Assembly: GCA_002793015.1 (NCBI GenBank)
Contig: PFPK01000009.1
Span: 1 to 35,705 of the forward strand
Length of the DNA: 35,705 bases
From: Candidatus Magasanikbacteria bacterium CG_4_10_14_0_2_um_filter_37_12
Lineage (GTDB): Bacteria > Patescibacteriota > Patescibacteriia > Magasanikbacterales > UBA922
Direction: 5' to 3'
Made by a program: the position numbers and the translations under genes. Of the stretch, positions 1 through 8,869 are shown one piece after another. Every line of letters starts with the position of its first letter. Within the stretch, counting starts at the first letter, position 1. Below the pieces are notes generated by a model. It had not been told where the DNA came from. It made no database searches and saw only the letters and a list, made by a program, of their open reading frames with translations.

Positions 1-987
1 TTCAAAATACGGTATACCCTTTTTCATTCCATTCTCAATCACTATCCCCGGGCTAGCAGCAGGATTCTTCAGTCCCAAATGCCCAACAGGGTAATGCGAA
101 GGATACATCATCGGAGAAATGTAATCGACAGCATCGACAGCATCCTCAAGACGCTGGCCAATACTCATCCCATCGTAGCGCTCCATTACAAACCCAAACA
201 TATCCAGAGAAATCCAAGCAGGCTGAGCTGTCAACTGTTCACCAAGATAATGATAAAAATCACGCATCACCTCATAGCGCTCTTGACCACCATTGGTATA
301 GACGACTTGACTCATGTCCCCATCAGATGGAAAACGGACGTAATCAAACTGTACTTCATCAAAACCAAAACCAATGACTTCTTTGGCAATCTCCACATTG
401 TATTCCCAAACCTCTTGTTTTGTTGGATCCACCCAAGCAAGCCCCTTACGATCACGCCACAGGCCACCGACTTTTGACTGCATAGCCCATTCTGGTTTTT
501 TTTCAGCCAAAATTGGATCTTGAAAAACTGTCTGCCGAGCAATCACATAAACCTTGTGTTCGTGCAATTTTTTTATTAAAGCCTCTGTATCCCCAATCCG
601 ATTATTCTCTAAACCAAGCTCACCGACCAACAACACATTGCTATCGTATAGAACTTTGCCACTATAATCCTTGACATCAATCACAATAGCATTCAGCTCT
701 GTCTCGTCAATCAGATCCAAAATTCCATCCACTGTCTTAGAATTACCAGCCGAATAAGCTGTCAGATACAGACCTTTTACTTCTATTTTGACTGGTTTTT
801 GTTTTTGATTTTTTAAACGCAAAAGTTGTACGGCCAATTGATTAGTCGGCAAAGTATGGACAGAAGACATAAACTGCATTTCTTCTTCTATCAACACAGT
901 ATCAAACCATACCCAGCAAACAGCAATTCCAAAAAAAGTGGCAATGCCAACGAGGATAATAATATAAAGTTTTGGGTGATTTTGCAT
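1..987 (-). CDS. Putative glycoside hydrolase, DUF4015-like, with N-terminal membrane anchor; C-terminus runs off the window
   Basis: Manual minus-strand translation from ATG at 987 stays open to position 1: MQNHPKLYIIILVGIATFFGIAVCW...GLYLTAYSAGNSKTVDGILDLIDETELNAIVIDVKDYSGKVLYDS...GFDEVQFDYVRFPSDG...; DUF4015-type motifs. Missing from the ORF track because no stop lies in the window. Confidence 0.85.
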   Translation of the reverse strand, partial: MQNHPKLYIIILVGIATFFGIAVCWVWFDTVLIEEEMQFMSSVHTLPTNQLAVQLLRLKNQKQKPVKIEVKGLYLTAYSAGNSKTVDGILDLIDETELNAIVIDVKDYSGKVLYDSNVLLVGELGLENNRIGDTEALIKKLHEHKVYVIARQTVFQDPILAEKKPEWAMQSKVGGLWRDRKGLAWVDPTKQEVWEYNVEIAKEVIGFGFDEVQFDYVRFPSDGDMSQVVYTNGGQERYEVMRDFYHYLGEQLTAQPAWISLDMFGFVMERYDGMSIGQRLEDAVDAVDYISPMMYPSHYPVGHLGLKNPAASPGIVIENGMKKGIPYFE

Positions 988-1099
988 AGTGAACTCCCCC
1001 ACAGCAAGCTGGCAGGTTATCACAAAATATAATTTTAAAAACAAACTCCGGTGTATTACATCTTGTCCGCCTTAGACGGAATGTTTACTAGCCACTTTT

Positions 1100-2305
1100 T
1101 TATATCCTACCATACTTTCTAGGCAAACGAAAAAAAATAACCACGACTAAGCCGAGAATAAAGGAAAAAACAAACGGATAAAGTGGGTCAATCCCAACCA
1201 AAACAGCAGCTATCAAAACCAAAGGGATATCAAAAACACTCTTCACCAAGTTGGTCAAAGAAAGTGTGGTCGCCCGATTGAAAGACGAGCTCTCCCGATT
1301 GAAAAACTCTGAATACATCGGCCAACGAAAACTTTCGATCTGAATCAAAAGCAAATACAAAAATAATGCTAGATATATCATAGACGGTTGCAAAACAGCA
1401 ATAATTAGAAAAAAACACAAAATCACAATAAACACATTGAACCTATTTATTACCACTGCCAAATTATCCTTAGAGAAAAAATAATGAATTTTTTGATTCA
1501 AGAAAAATCCCAAAAGATGAGCCAAACTCCAAGCTACCCCCAAACTAATAATCGATATCCCGCGCTCTACAAAAAATATTTGATGATATGACCATAAAAT
1601 AAATACTCCAATAAACATTATCACTCGTCCGAATATTGCCTGTGCAAAAATATAATCAGACTTGATCAGCTTCCAGGCATCACGAATTACACCGGCCTCC
1701 ATCTGCTCCACATCCATATGATGCTTTGGCTCAACCAAAGATACTGCTGAAACCAACGCAAAGAGGGAAAGAACAAAATCAAAAGCAATCAAAACATGAA
1801 ATTGAGTAGGAGAAAAATCCGGGATCATCAGTGCACCGACCACTGGAATAAAAAACCTAAAAATATGACGGGCTGAATAATATTTTCCCAATTCAGATAA
1901 ACTCTGTTCGCCCTTCCCAAATTCTAGATTGGTATCATAGATAAGGGCGTCTTCAGTTCCTGAAAGTAATGAAAAAGAAACTGCCTGAAAAAATATCCCA
2001 ATACAAAAAAGAAAAAACGAATTGGCAAAGAAAAATATTCCGTAATAAGAAGAAAACAATAGCACCGCCAAAATCAAGGTCTTCTTCCTCCCCCACTGGT
2101 CAGCCAAATAGCTAGACGGTACTTCAAAAACTAGATTAGCCACCGCCCACACAACGGTAAGATAAAAAATTTGCTCCAATTTCAACCCTCTAGCAACATA
2201 AAAAATAGACAAAGCTACATTGAGTAGCTTGATATTAATAAATGCTTTGAGCCAAAACATTCGTTTGAAGTTTTTTTGTAATTCTTCTCGATGGGCGCAG
2301 GGCAT
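1100..2305 (-). CDS. Major facilitator superfamily (MFS) transporter
   Basis: 401 aa, about 12 hydrophobic segments; FEVPSSYLADQWGRKKTL resembles the MFS loop 2-3 motif. Confidence 0.8.
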   Translation of the reverse strand: MPCAHREELQKNFKRMFWLKAFINIKLLNVALSIFYVARGLKLEQIFYLTVVWAVANLVFEVPSSYLADQWGRKKTLILAVLLFSSYYGIFFFANSFFLFCIGIFFQAVSFSLLSGTEDALIYDTNLEFGKGEQSLSELGKYYSARHIFRFFIPVVGALMIPDFSPTQFHVLIAFDFVLSLFALVSAVSLVEPKHHMDVEQMEAGVIRDAWKLIKSDYIFAQAIFGRVIMFIGVFILWSYHQIFFVERGISIISLGVAWSLAHLLGFFLNQKIHYFFSKDNLAVVINRFNVFIVILCFFLIIAVLQPSMIYLALFLYLLLIQIESFRWPMYSEFFNRESSSFNRATTLSLTNLVKSVFDIPLVLIAAVLVGIDPLYPFVFSFILGLVVVIFFRLPRKYGRI

Positions 2306-2351
2306 AATTACTAATTTGAAATTTACAATTTGAAAACAATTTTTAATGTTT

Positions 2352-2439
2352 CAAGTGCTAAAGTGCTAAAGTGCTAAAGTGCTAAAGTGCTAAAGTGCTA
2401 AAGTGCTAAAGTGCTAAAGTATTAAGGTGTTCAGGTGTC
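2352..2439. repeat. 8-bp tandem repeat (AAAGTGCT), 8 near-perfect plus 3 degenerate units
   Basis: caagtgct + 7x aaagtgct + aaagtatt + aaggtgtt + caggtgtc read directly; lies between the tsaC stop and the MFS start. Confidence 0.97.
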
Positions 2440-3061
2440 ATTTACAAAACCTTTCCACATCTACTTTTATCTCACCCTGTCTCAATACATCTACACGATT
2501 ATCACCAACACGCACCACTGTTGACGGACTGTGGTGAGGCAATGAACCAGCATCGATAATAATATCTGGTCGAAATTCTTGTCTTTCAAACATGGCAAAC
2601 ACTCTATCAATTTCATAAGGGCTATCGTACGAAGCAATGTTGGCTGATGTTGAAACAAGTGGCACACCAAGCTGATCAGACAAGCTAGAAGCCAAAAAAT
2701 GATCAGTCACTCGAAAAGCAATAGTCTTGTCTGCTCCCACCACACCAGATGGAAGTGTAACTTCTGGGCGAAGAGGCACGACTGCGGTAAGCGGACCTGG
2801 CCAATAAAAATCAGCAATTTTGGCCAATATTGGTGACCAATTTACAAAATATAACATCATCGACATTGTCGGAACCAGTACCAACACTGGTTTATCGTGT
2901 TGTCTTTTTTTTATTTGAAAAACTTTGGCAACAGCCTCGGGATTGGTCGCATCACAACCAAGACCATAACAAGTTTCAGTGGGATAGACGATTACTTTAC
3001 CATTTTTTAATTCGTCTACAATAGATCCTAAATCAATGTTTTGTTGTTTTATAATTTGCAT
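2438..3061 (-). CDS. tsaC: L-threonylcarbamoyladenylate synthase (Sua5/YciO/YrdC/YwlC family)
   Basis: GKVIVYPTETCYGLGCDATNPEAVAKVFQIKKRQHDKPV ... VPLVSTSANIA ... PSTVVRV are family motifs. TGA stop. Confidence 0.92.
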   Translation of the reverse strand: MQIIKQQNIDLGSIVDELKNGKVIVYPTETCYGLGCDATNPEAVAKVFQIKKRQHDKPVLVLVPTMSMMLYFVNWSPILAKIADFYWPGPLTAVVPLRPEVTLPSGVVGADKTIAFRVTDHFLASSLSDQLGVPLVSTSANIASYDSPYEIDRVFAMFERQEFRPDIIIDAGSLPHHSPSTVVRVGDNRVDVLRQGEIKVDVERFCK

Positions 3062-3076
3062 AATTAATTTTATGAA

Positions 3077-4180
3077 CTATTGACTTTTTTGCCATCGCAA
3101 ATACGCTTCTACAAACTCATCCAAATCACCATTCAAAATCCGCTCATCATCTGTCGTTTCGTGTTTGGTACGGACATCTTTGACCATGTGGTAAGGATGC
3201 AAAACATAATTACGAATCTGATTTCCCCACTCTGGACTCTTGTATTCACCTCGCAATTTCAAATGCTCTGCTTCTTCTTTTTCTTCTTGCAATTTTTGTA
3301 GACGAGACTGCAAAATTGTCATGGCCATTTTTTTATTCTGTAACTGTGATTTTTCATTCTGGCAACTCACGGTCGTGCCAGTCGGGACGTGAACAATACG
3401 GACAGCAGAATAAGTAGTATTGACACTCTGCCCCCCATGTCCGCCAGCCATGAATGTATCAATTCGTAAATCACTTTCATCGATTTGGAATTCGCCTTCA
3501 TCTTCTACCTCAGGAACTACTTCGATCAAAGCAAAAGATGTGTGACGCATTTTTTCTGCGTCAAATGGTGAAATACGAACCAGCCGATGTGTTCCGTGTT
3601 CAGATTTGAGATAACCAAAAGCATATCGCCCTTCGATCAAAACAGTTGCCGACTTTATTCCAGCTTCACTACCTTTTGATTCATCAAGAATTGTCACTTT
3701 CCATTTTTTCTTTTCTGCATAACGCAAAATCATGCGAAGTAACATCTCCGCCCAATCTTGAGCCTCAGTTCCCCCGCTGCCAGATTGGAAAGTAACAATG
3801 GCATTGGCGAAGTCATGTTTTCCATTCAGTAGAGTATTGAATTCCAACTTCTCTACCTGTTTATTTAAAATAAAAAACTGTTCTTCAATTTCCTCACGCA
3901 AATTAACAGTTTTGTCTGCCTCATCCATCTTAGCCATTTCAAATAAATCACTAACTTCTCTGTCCAATTTTTTCCAAGTATCTATCTCAGATTGTAGATC
4001 ACTCATTGCTTTACTTTTTCTAGTAGCTTTTTCTGGCTCATCCCAAAATCCTGGCTTATTGACATCTGCAGACAAAGCATCTACTTCCTGTTGTTTTTTG
4101 GGTAAATCCAAAATACCTTGCATTTCAGCCAATTTATTTTTTAAACTTTCCAAAGATTTTACTAGTTCATGCATTTCCAT
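3077..4180 (-). CDS. prfB: Peptide chain release factor 2
   Basis: GSGGTEAQDWAEMLLRM, HRLVRISPFD, GGHGGQSVNTTYSAVRIVH (GGQ motif); intact single frame. Confidence 0.95.
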   Translation of the reverse strand: MEMHELVKSLESLKNKLAEMQGILDLPKKQQEVDALSADVNKPGFWDEPEKATRKSKAMSDLQSEIDTWKKLDREVSDLFEMAKMDEADKTVNLREEIEEQFFILNKQVEKLEFNTLLNGKHDFANAIVTFQSGSGGTEAQDWAEMLLRMILRYAEKKKWKVTILDESKGSEAGIKSATVLIEGRYAFGYLKSEHGTHRLVRISPFDAEKMRHTSFALIEVVPEVEDEGEFQIDESDLRIDTFMAGGHGGQSVNTTYSAVRIVHVPTGTTVSCQNEKSQLQNKKMAMTILQSRLQKLQEEKEEAEHLKLRGEYKSPEWGNQIRNYVLHPYHMVKDVRTKHETTDDERILNGDLDEFVEAYLRWQKSQ

Positions 4181-4264
4181 AATTTTCTGATATTTGTGAA
4201 CTATATCTTACGTCAAAATATGTAAAAAAACAAGCTCAACCAAGGCTAGTTTTTTTGTAATAAA

Positions 4265-5518
4265 TCAATGTTTTTTTGACAAAGTATTTTGCGAAACCAG
4301 GTAGCCACCAAGAAAAAACAGAAACACATTCGTAGTAATAGTAGAAAAATTAATCAAGAGAAATAAGCTCAGCATGATAATAGATAATTTAGTTGCCAAT
4401 ATAGCCCAATATTTATCAGCAACAAAAACGTTGCATTTGTTACCAAATAGTGCCAAGCCAAAAAACCCTAAATACCCAAGCACTGTGAGAGGTCCATACA
4501 TTAACAACATATCCAGAGGCTCACTATGTACTCGATCTACATAAAACAAATCATTTTCCTGTACATGGGCTGGCATATACGGCATAATGTGAGCTTGAAT
4601 CATATCTTGGCCATGCCCGACAAGTGGACGATCCAGATACATCTCCACTCCAGCTTGCCAAAAAGTAAGTCTAGTTTCAAAAGAAGTAAAAGCTTTGTCT
4701 TGCCAAGAAAATCTTTCCCAAAAGGCATTGTCCGTCTGACTAGATGAACTGATGATAACCAAAATTCCCAATGACAAGATGACCAAGATACTGCCAACAA
4801 AAAAACCATTTTTGTTATGAAACCAAAGATACCAAGCCCAATAAACACCAAACACTGCCCCCACCACCAGCAAAGCCGTCCTGCTACCAGTAAAGAATAA
4901 TGTAGTCAGAAACAAAATAGCCAAGCCGACCTTACTCAATCTTTTTAAATCAATGCTAAAAAATACAAAAGGAAGCATGACCAAAATAAATACAGCCAAA
5001 TAATTTGGATTACCAAACGTACCATAAATCCGTTGTTCAAAAAAAGCTGTGCTAAATAGTGTCCCTGGTATAAATGCTGAAATAATAGCAAACACGCAAG
5101 CACCTGCCCCAATTCCCACAATCCATCGCCAAACAATCTTGGTCTGTTCTGCCGGAAATAATGTAAAAAACCAATAACTATGCAAGCTCAAAAGAATAAA
5201 ATGAATATAAGTCAATAATCCTTGGTGTCGATAATGAGTGCCGACTAACGATACCAAATGATCTGCAGAAAATATGAAGGCAACCAGCTGTCCGATCAGC
5301 AATACTCCCATCCACATATATATGTGTGGCAACTTCACAAAAAATTTCTGCCCGATATAAAATGTCGCTAAAATATTCATAGTACCGACAGCAAGCAACA
5401 ACACAATCATTTTTGGTAATTCAAAGGTCCCAACAGCCGAAAAAGGATTGAAAACAAAGACAGTCCCCACAAACAAAAAAACCAACGCAGACAAATAGAT
5501 TTTGAATGCGTTGGCCAT
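4265..5518 (-). CDS. O-antigen ligase/polymerase-like (Wzy/WaaL) membrane protein
   Basis: 417 aa polytopic protein with GTFGNPNYLA and VDRVHSEPLDMLLMYG, resembling the Wzy_C motif. Confidence 0.8.
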   Translation of the reverse strand: MANAFKIYLSALVFLFVGTVFVFNPFSAVGTFELPKMIVLLLAVGTMNILATFYIGQKFFVKLPHIYMWMGVLLIGQLVAFIFSADHLVSLVGTHYRHQGLLTYIHFILLSLHSYWFFTLFPAEQTKIVWRWIVGIGAGACVFAIISAFIPGTLFSTAFFEQRIYGTFGNPNYLAVFILVMLPFVFFSIDLKRLSKVGLAILFLTTLFFTGSRTALLVVGAVFGVYWAWYLWFHNKNGFFVGSILVILSLGILVIISSSSQTDNAFWERFSWQDKAFTSFETRLTFWQAGVEMYLDRPLVGHGQDMIQAHIMPYMPAHVQENDLFYVDRVHSEPLDMLLMYGPLTVLGYLGFFGLALFGNKCNVFVADKYWAILATKLSIIMLSLFLLINFSTITTNVFLFFLGGYLVSQNTLSKKH

Positions 5519-5538
5519 ATATTTTTGATATTGCTTAA

Positions 5539-5575
5539 TTTGTAAGATATAAAGTAGTTTACTTCATCTTACAAA
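5539..5575. other. Large hairpin overlapping the stop codon of the 101-aa ORF
   Basis: TTTGTAAGAT (5539-5548)/ATCTTACAAA (5566-5575), inner AAGTA/TACTT; no clear U-tract on the minus strand. Confidence 0.75.
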
Positions 5576-5864
5576 TCTTGGCAACACGATTTCTCACGAG
5601 AGCGAGAATTTCTTTTTTCTGTGCAGGAGTTATACCGTCCCATGTTTTGTACACTTGGTACAAATCATTGGCATAAGCTTTTCCTGCCTCACAAGCATTT
5701 TCAGCGCTATAAGGCACTGAAGTGGCTACATACTGTTTGTAGGCTTGGTAGTCTTCTGGTAAGACGAACCCTCCACCGGCCAAAGCCAGAGAAACTGTAG
5801 AAAATAGTACTGTCACAGCTACTACTATCGAAGTGATGAAACTTCTTTTGTTTTTTGTTTCCAT
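5559..5864 (-). CDS. Small secreted hypothetical protein
   Basis: 101 aa with Sec-type signal peptide (RSFITSIVVAVTVLFSTVSLALA) and two Cys. Confidence 0.7.
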   Translation of the reverse strand: METKNKRSFITSIVVAVTVLFSTVSLALAGGGFVLPEDYQAYKQYVATSVPYSAENACEAGKAYANDLYQVYKTWDGITPAQKKEILALVRNRVAKICKMK

Positions 5865-5909
5865 AAAATGTTGTGGTTAATATGGGTGAATAAATTTAAC
5901 TGTCGGTGA

Positions 5910-5938
5910 ACCTTACCACATTTTGACTATTTTGTCAA
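5910..5938 (-). promoter_or_regulatory. Sigma70-type promoter for the small secreted protein
   Basis: Minus strand TTGACA (5933-5938)-N17-TAAGGT (5910-5915); the -35 overlaps the dyad TTGAC-N6-GTCAA (5923-5938). Confidence 0.65.
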
Positions 5939-6131
5939 TGGTAAATCATTCATTTACTTACCCTGGTGTGGATAACATTTGGGGCTCATCTGTTGATTGG
6001 AAAAGACTGATAAATACCCAAATTTATAGCAAAAAATAGCTGGGATTAGCCAAATTTTACTTATAGACAACGCTCTTTAGGCAACACAAAGTATTAAAAA
6101 AGGCTAATCGAGTTTTATCTATCGTTAGGTA

Positions 6132-6779
6132 TTATTTCAATTGTTCAGCCACTTCCTCAGCCAAATTAGCAATTTTCTTTTCGATTCCTTCACCAAGCTC
6201 ATATCTGGCAAAACGACGAACAGTAATCTTTTCACCGATTTCACCAGTCTTTTCAATGAGAAGCTGTTCAATAGTCTTGTCTTCATCTTTGATAAAAGAT
6301 TGTTCAAGAAGACAGACATCACCATAAAACTTGTTCATCTTGCCTTCCATAATCTTTTCAATCATTTCAGCTGGTTTGCCTTCTGACTTTAACTGTTCGC
6401 TATAGACATTTTTTTCTCTTTCAATATCTTCTGCATGGACTTCTTCACGAGAAACACAAGTGGGGGCAGTAGCCGCAATATGCATTGCAATATCTTTGAC
6501 CAACTCCTGAAAACTTTCATTTTTGGCAACAAAGTCTGTTTCACAATTTACTTCTACCAAAACACCTACTCTGCCAGCCCCATGAATATAACTACTAACC
6601 AATCCTTCTGCAGCAATCTTTCCAGCGCGTTTGGCTGCTTTTGCCACGCCTTTGGTACGAAGAAAATCTACAGCCTTGTCAAATTCACCACCAGTTTCTT
6701 CAAGAGCTTTTTTACAATCAAGCATGCCTGCACCAGTCTGGGCACGAAGTTTGGCGATATCAGATGCATTTATAGACAT
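6132..6779 (-). CDS. tsf: Elongation factor Ts
   Basis: IAKLRAQTGAGMLDCKKALEETGGEFDKAVDFLRTKG...NCETDFVAKNESF; downstream of rpsB. Confidence 0.97.
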   Translation of the reverse strand: MSINASDIAKLRAQTGAGMLDCKKALEETGGEFDKAVDFLRTKGVAKAAKRAGKIAAEGLVSSYIHGAGRVGVLVEVNCETDFVAKNESFQELVKDIAMHIAATAPTCVSREEVHAEDIEREKNVYSEQLKSEGKPAEMIEKIMEGKMNKFYGDVCLLEQSFIKDEDKTIEQLLIEKTGEIGEKITVRRFARYELGEGIEKKIANLAEEVAEQLK

Positions 6780-6811
6780 AAAATTTTTTGTTTATTTACT
6801 TACAAACTTAT

Positions 6812-7564
6812 TTACTCACTTGCTACCACAACGGTTGACTTAGAAGCAGACACTGTTTTTTTCTCTAGATCATTTTGAGCCATTTTTTTCTTGCCTTCTT
6901 TTACTGCCTCAGCCACCAGATTGACAATCATCTTGATAGAATTTACAGCGTCATCATTGGCAGGAATAACATAATCAACTTTGTTTGGATTGGCATTTGT
7001 ATCGCAAACTCCGACGATTGGCACATCCATTTTATTTGCCTCTACCACGGCAGTCTTCTCACGCTGTACTGCTGGAATAAATACAACATCTGGCATTTTT
7101 TTCAAATCTACCAAACCAGCAATAGCACCATCCATTTTTTCTAGTTCTTTAGAAATACGAAGTTGTTCTTTCTTAGTGTATCTTTCCAACTCGCCATTAG
7201 CTTGTTGTTCTTTAAGAGAAACATATTTTTGAATCAATTTTTTTATTTCATCAAAATTTGTAAGAAGCCCACCCAACCATCTTTCTACTAAATAAGGCAT
7301 ACCACAATCTATGGCGGCCTCTTTCACTATCTCTCTGGCTTGGGGCTTGGTAGTAATAAATAAAATTGTCTTCCCCTCTGTTGCCATATTGGTCACCGCA
7401 ACAAGGGTTTCTTCCAGCTTTTGACTGGTCTTTTCGAGGTCAATAATGTGAACCCCATTTCTCTCTGTAAAGATGAATGGTTTCATCTTCGGATGCCAAC
7501 GAGACATCTGGTGTCCAAAATGGACCCCTGCTTCTAGCATCTCCACTAGACTTGGAATTTTCAT
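6812..7564 (-). CDS. rpsB: 30S ribosomal protein S2
   Basis: EMLEAGVHFGHQMSRWHPKMKPFIFTERNGVHIIDL...RWLGGLLTNF...VGVCDTNANPNKVDYVIPANDDA. Confidence 0.97.
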   Translation of the reverse strand: MKIPSLVEMLEAGVHFGHQMSRWHPKMKPFIFTERNGVHIIDLEKTSQKLEETLVAVTNMATEGKTILFITTKPQAREIVKEAAIDCGMPYLVERWLGGLLTNFDEIKKLIQKYVSLKEQQANGELERYTKKEQLRISKELEKMDGAIAGLVDLKKMPDVVFIPAVQREKTAVVEANKMDVPIVGVCDTNANPNKVDYVIPANDDAVNSIKMIVNLVAEAVKEGKKKMAQNDLEKKTVSASKSTVVVASE

Positions 7565-7844
7565 ATGTATTTCCTTTTACCTCACTTCCTTCACCGCCAC
7601 CCAAATGGTTGGGAGACAGAGGAAAAATTAAGAAAGTTGAGTGATAATAATAAAATTAATAACAAATAACAAATTATACTTATTTTTTCATCTAGAATAA
7701 ACCTGAAAATATACTTATATTACTAGCAACTGTGTGAGGTAAAGCAAGTTTTGCCTGCACACCAAAATAGTGGGATGGCTAAAAAATAAATATATCGCAA
7801 GATGATAGATGAAAAACTTGAGTATTAGTTCATAAAGTGGCAAT

Positions 7845-7873
7845 ACTATACTATATATATAGTGAGCTGTCAA
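7845..7873 (-). promoter_or_regulatory. Sigma70-type promoter reading toward rpsB
   Basis: Minus strand TTGACA (7868-7873)-N17-TATAGT (7845-7850); overlaps the 14-bp palindrome ACTATATATATAGT. Confidence 0.6.
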
Positions 7874-7940
7874 GACATTCTTCACATCCCCATTGAAAAA
7901 GAACAGATAGTCCAAAATCACAATACTCAGAACACATATT

Positions 7941-7969
7941 TTGTCTCCCAAACAAATAAATGCTATACT
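7941..7969 (+). promoter_or_regulatory. Extended -10 promoter for the DsbA-like gene
   Basis: TTGTCT (7941-7946)-N17-TATACT (7964-7969) preceded by TGC (extended -10). Confidence 0.6.
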
Positions 7970-7992
7970 ATCTTAAAACAAAATTCTACCAT

Positions 7993-8745
7993 ATGAAACA
8001 ATCTCTCTATCAACAAAAAAAACCATGGTACAAGACACTCACTGGAAAATTGTTTCTTAGTGTTTTATTATTAGTTAGTATTGGATTTCTTATTTTTGCC
8101 TCATTTGTGGGGTACTATTTATGGAAAATAAAAAATGGCCAAGGAGCTGAACTGGCTGAACAGTTTAGTCCGACATTCAGCATAGATGCTTCCTTAGACC
8201 AACAAAATTCTCAACAGATCCCCCATCAGGATCCAAGACTTTTTATCAAGCCACTCAACCCTCGATTAGGAAATCCGGCAAGTACCGTAAAAATTATTGC
8301 TTTCATTGACTTTTCATGTCCGTACTCTCAAAAGTCATATCCTATTTTCAAAGAAATGAGTGAAAAATATTCGCCAGCAGTAGAAATAATTTTCAAACAA
8401 TTTCCACTTTCTAGTATCCATCCCGATGCGATCCCCGCTGCCGTTGCCTCGACTTGTGCTGGCGAACAAGACAAATTTTGGCCATATTACGACCTCTTGT
8501 TTGAACGTAAGGCATTGGACAAAACAAGCTTAGTATCCTATGCTACAGAACTAAACTTGAACGTGAACAAATTCAACACCTGTCTTGAAACACAAAAATA
8601 TCTCCTCAGCATCAATGATGATCTCCAAGATGGTATCTCTCTTGGTGTAAGAGGTACACCGACTTATTTTGTCAATAATACAAAATTAGAAGGTGTCATA
8701 ACCAAAGAAAAATGGGAGGAAGTAATCTTGACAGAATTACAATAA
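7993..8745 (+). CDS. DsbA-like thioredoxin-fold protein, membrane anchored, CPYS active site
   Basis: N-terminal TM; AFIDFSCPYSQKSYPIF, FKQFPLSSIHPDA, GVRGTPTYFVN. The ORF-track start 7960 lies inside the promoter, so ATG 7993 is preferred. Confidence 0.85.
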   Translation: MKQSLYQQKKPWYKTLTGKLFLSVLLLVSIGFLIFASFVGYYLWKIKNGQGAELAEQFSPTFSIDASLDQQNSQQIPHQDPRLFIKPLNPRLGNPASTVKIIAFIDFSCPYSQKSYPIFKEMSEKYSPAVEIIFKQFPLSSIHPDAIPAAVASTCAGEQDKFWPYYDLLFERKALDKTSLVSYATELNLNVNKFNTCLETQKYLLSINDDLQDGISLGVRGTPTYFVNNTKLEGVITKEKWEEVILTELQ

Positions 8746-8869
8746 TTTCACGTAGCGTCATACTCCATATTTCAAAATAAAAAAACTATACAAAATTTCC
8801 AATTTATCATTTTAAGTTTTATCTATCACCTCTAGGTAAAAAATAAGCATGACTTGTTACCAGTTCAAT

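Noticed and set aside
2352-2439. Possible CRISPR array
   Set aside because: Pure 8-bp tandem repeat without spacers; no cas genes in the window.
3077-4180. Possible UGA-Gly recoding (as in Absconditabacteria/Gracilibacteria)
   Set aside because: prfB is intact and TGA terminates tsaC; other ORFs need no in-frame TGA.
6045-6109. Long-range inverted repeat GATTAGCC ... GGCTAATC downstream of tsf
   Set aside because: 8-bp arms about 50 nt apart with loose interior; could be part of a weak terminator but not convincing.
7715-7951. 78-aa minus-strand ORF
   Set aside because: Hydrophobic low-complexity translation overlapping promoter elements in both directions; no family signal.
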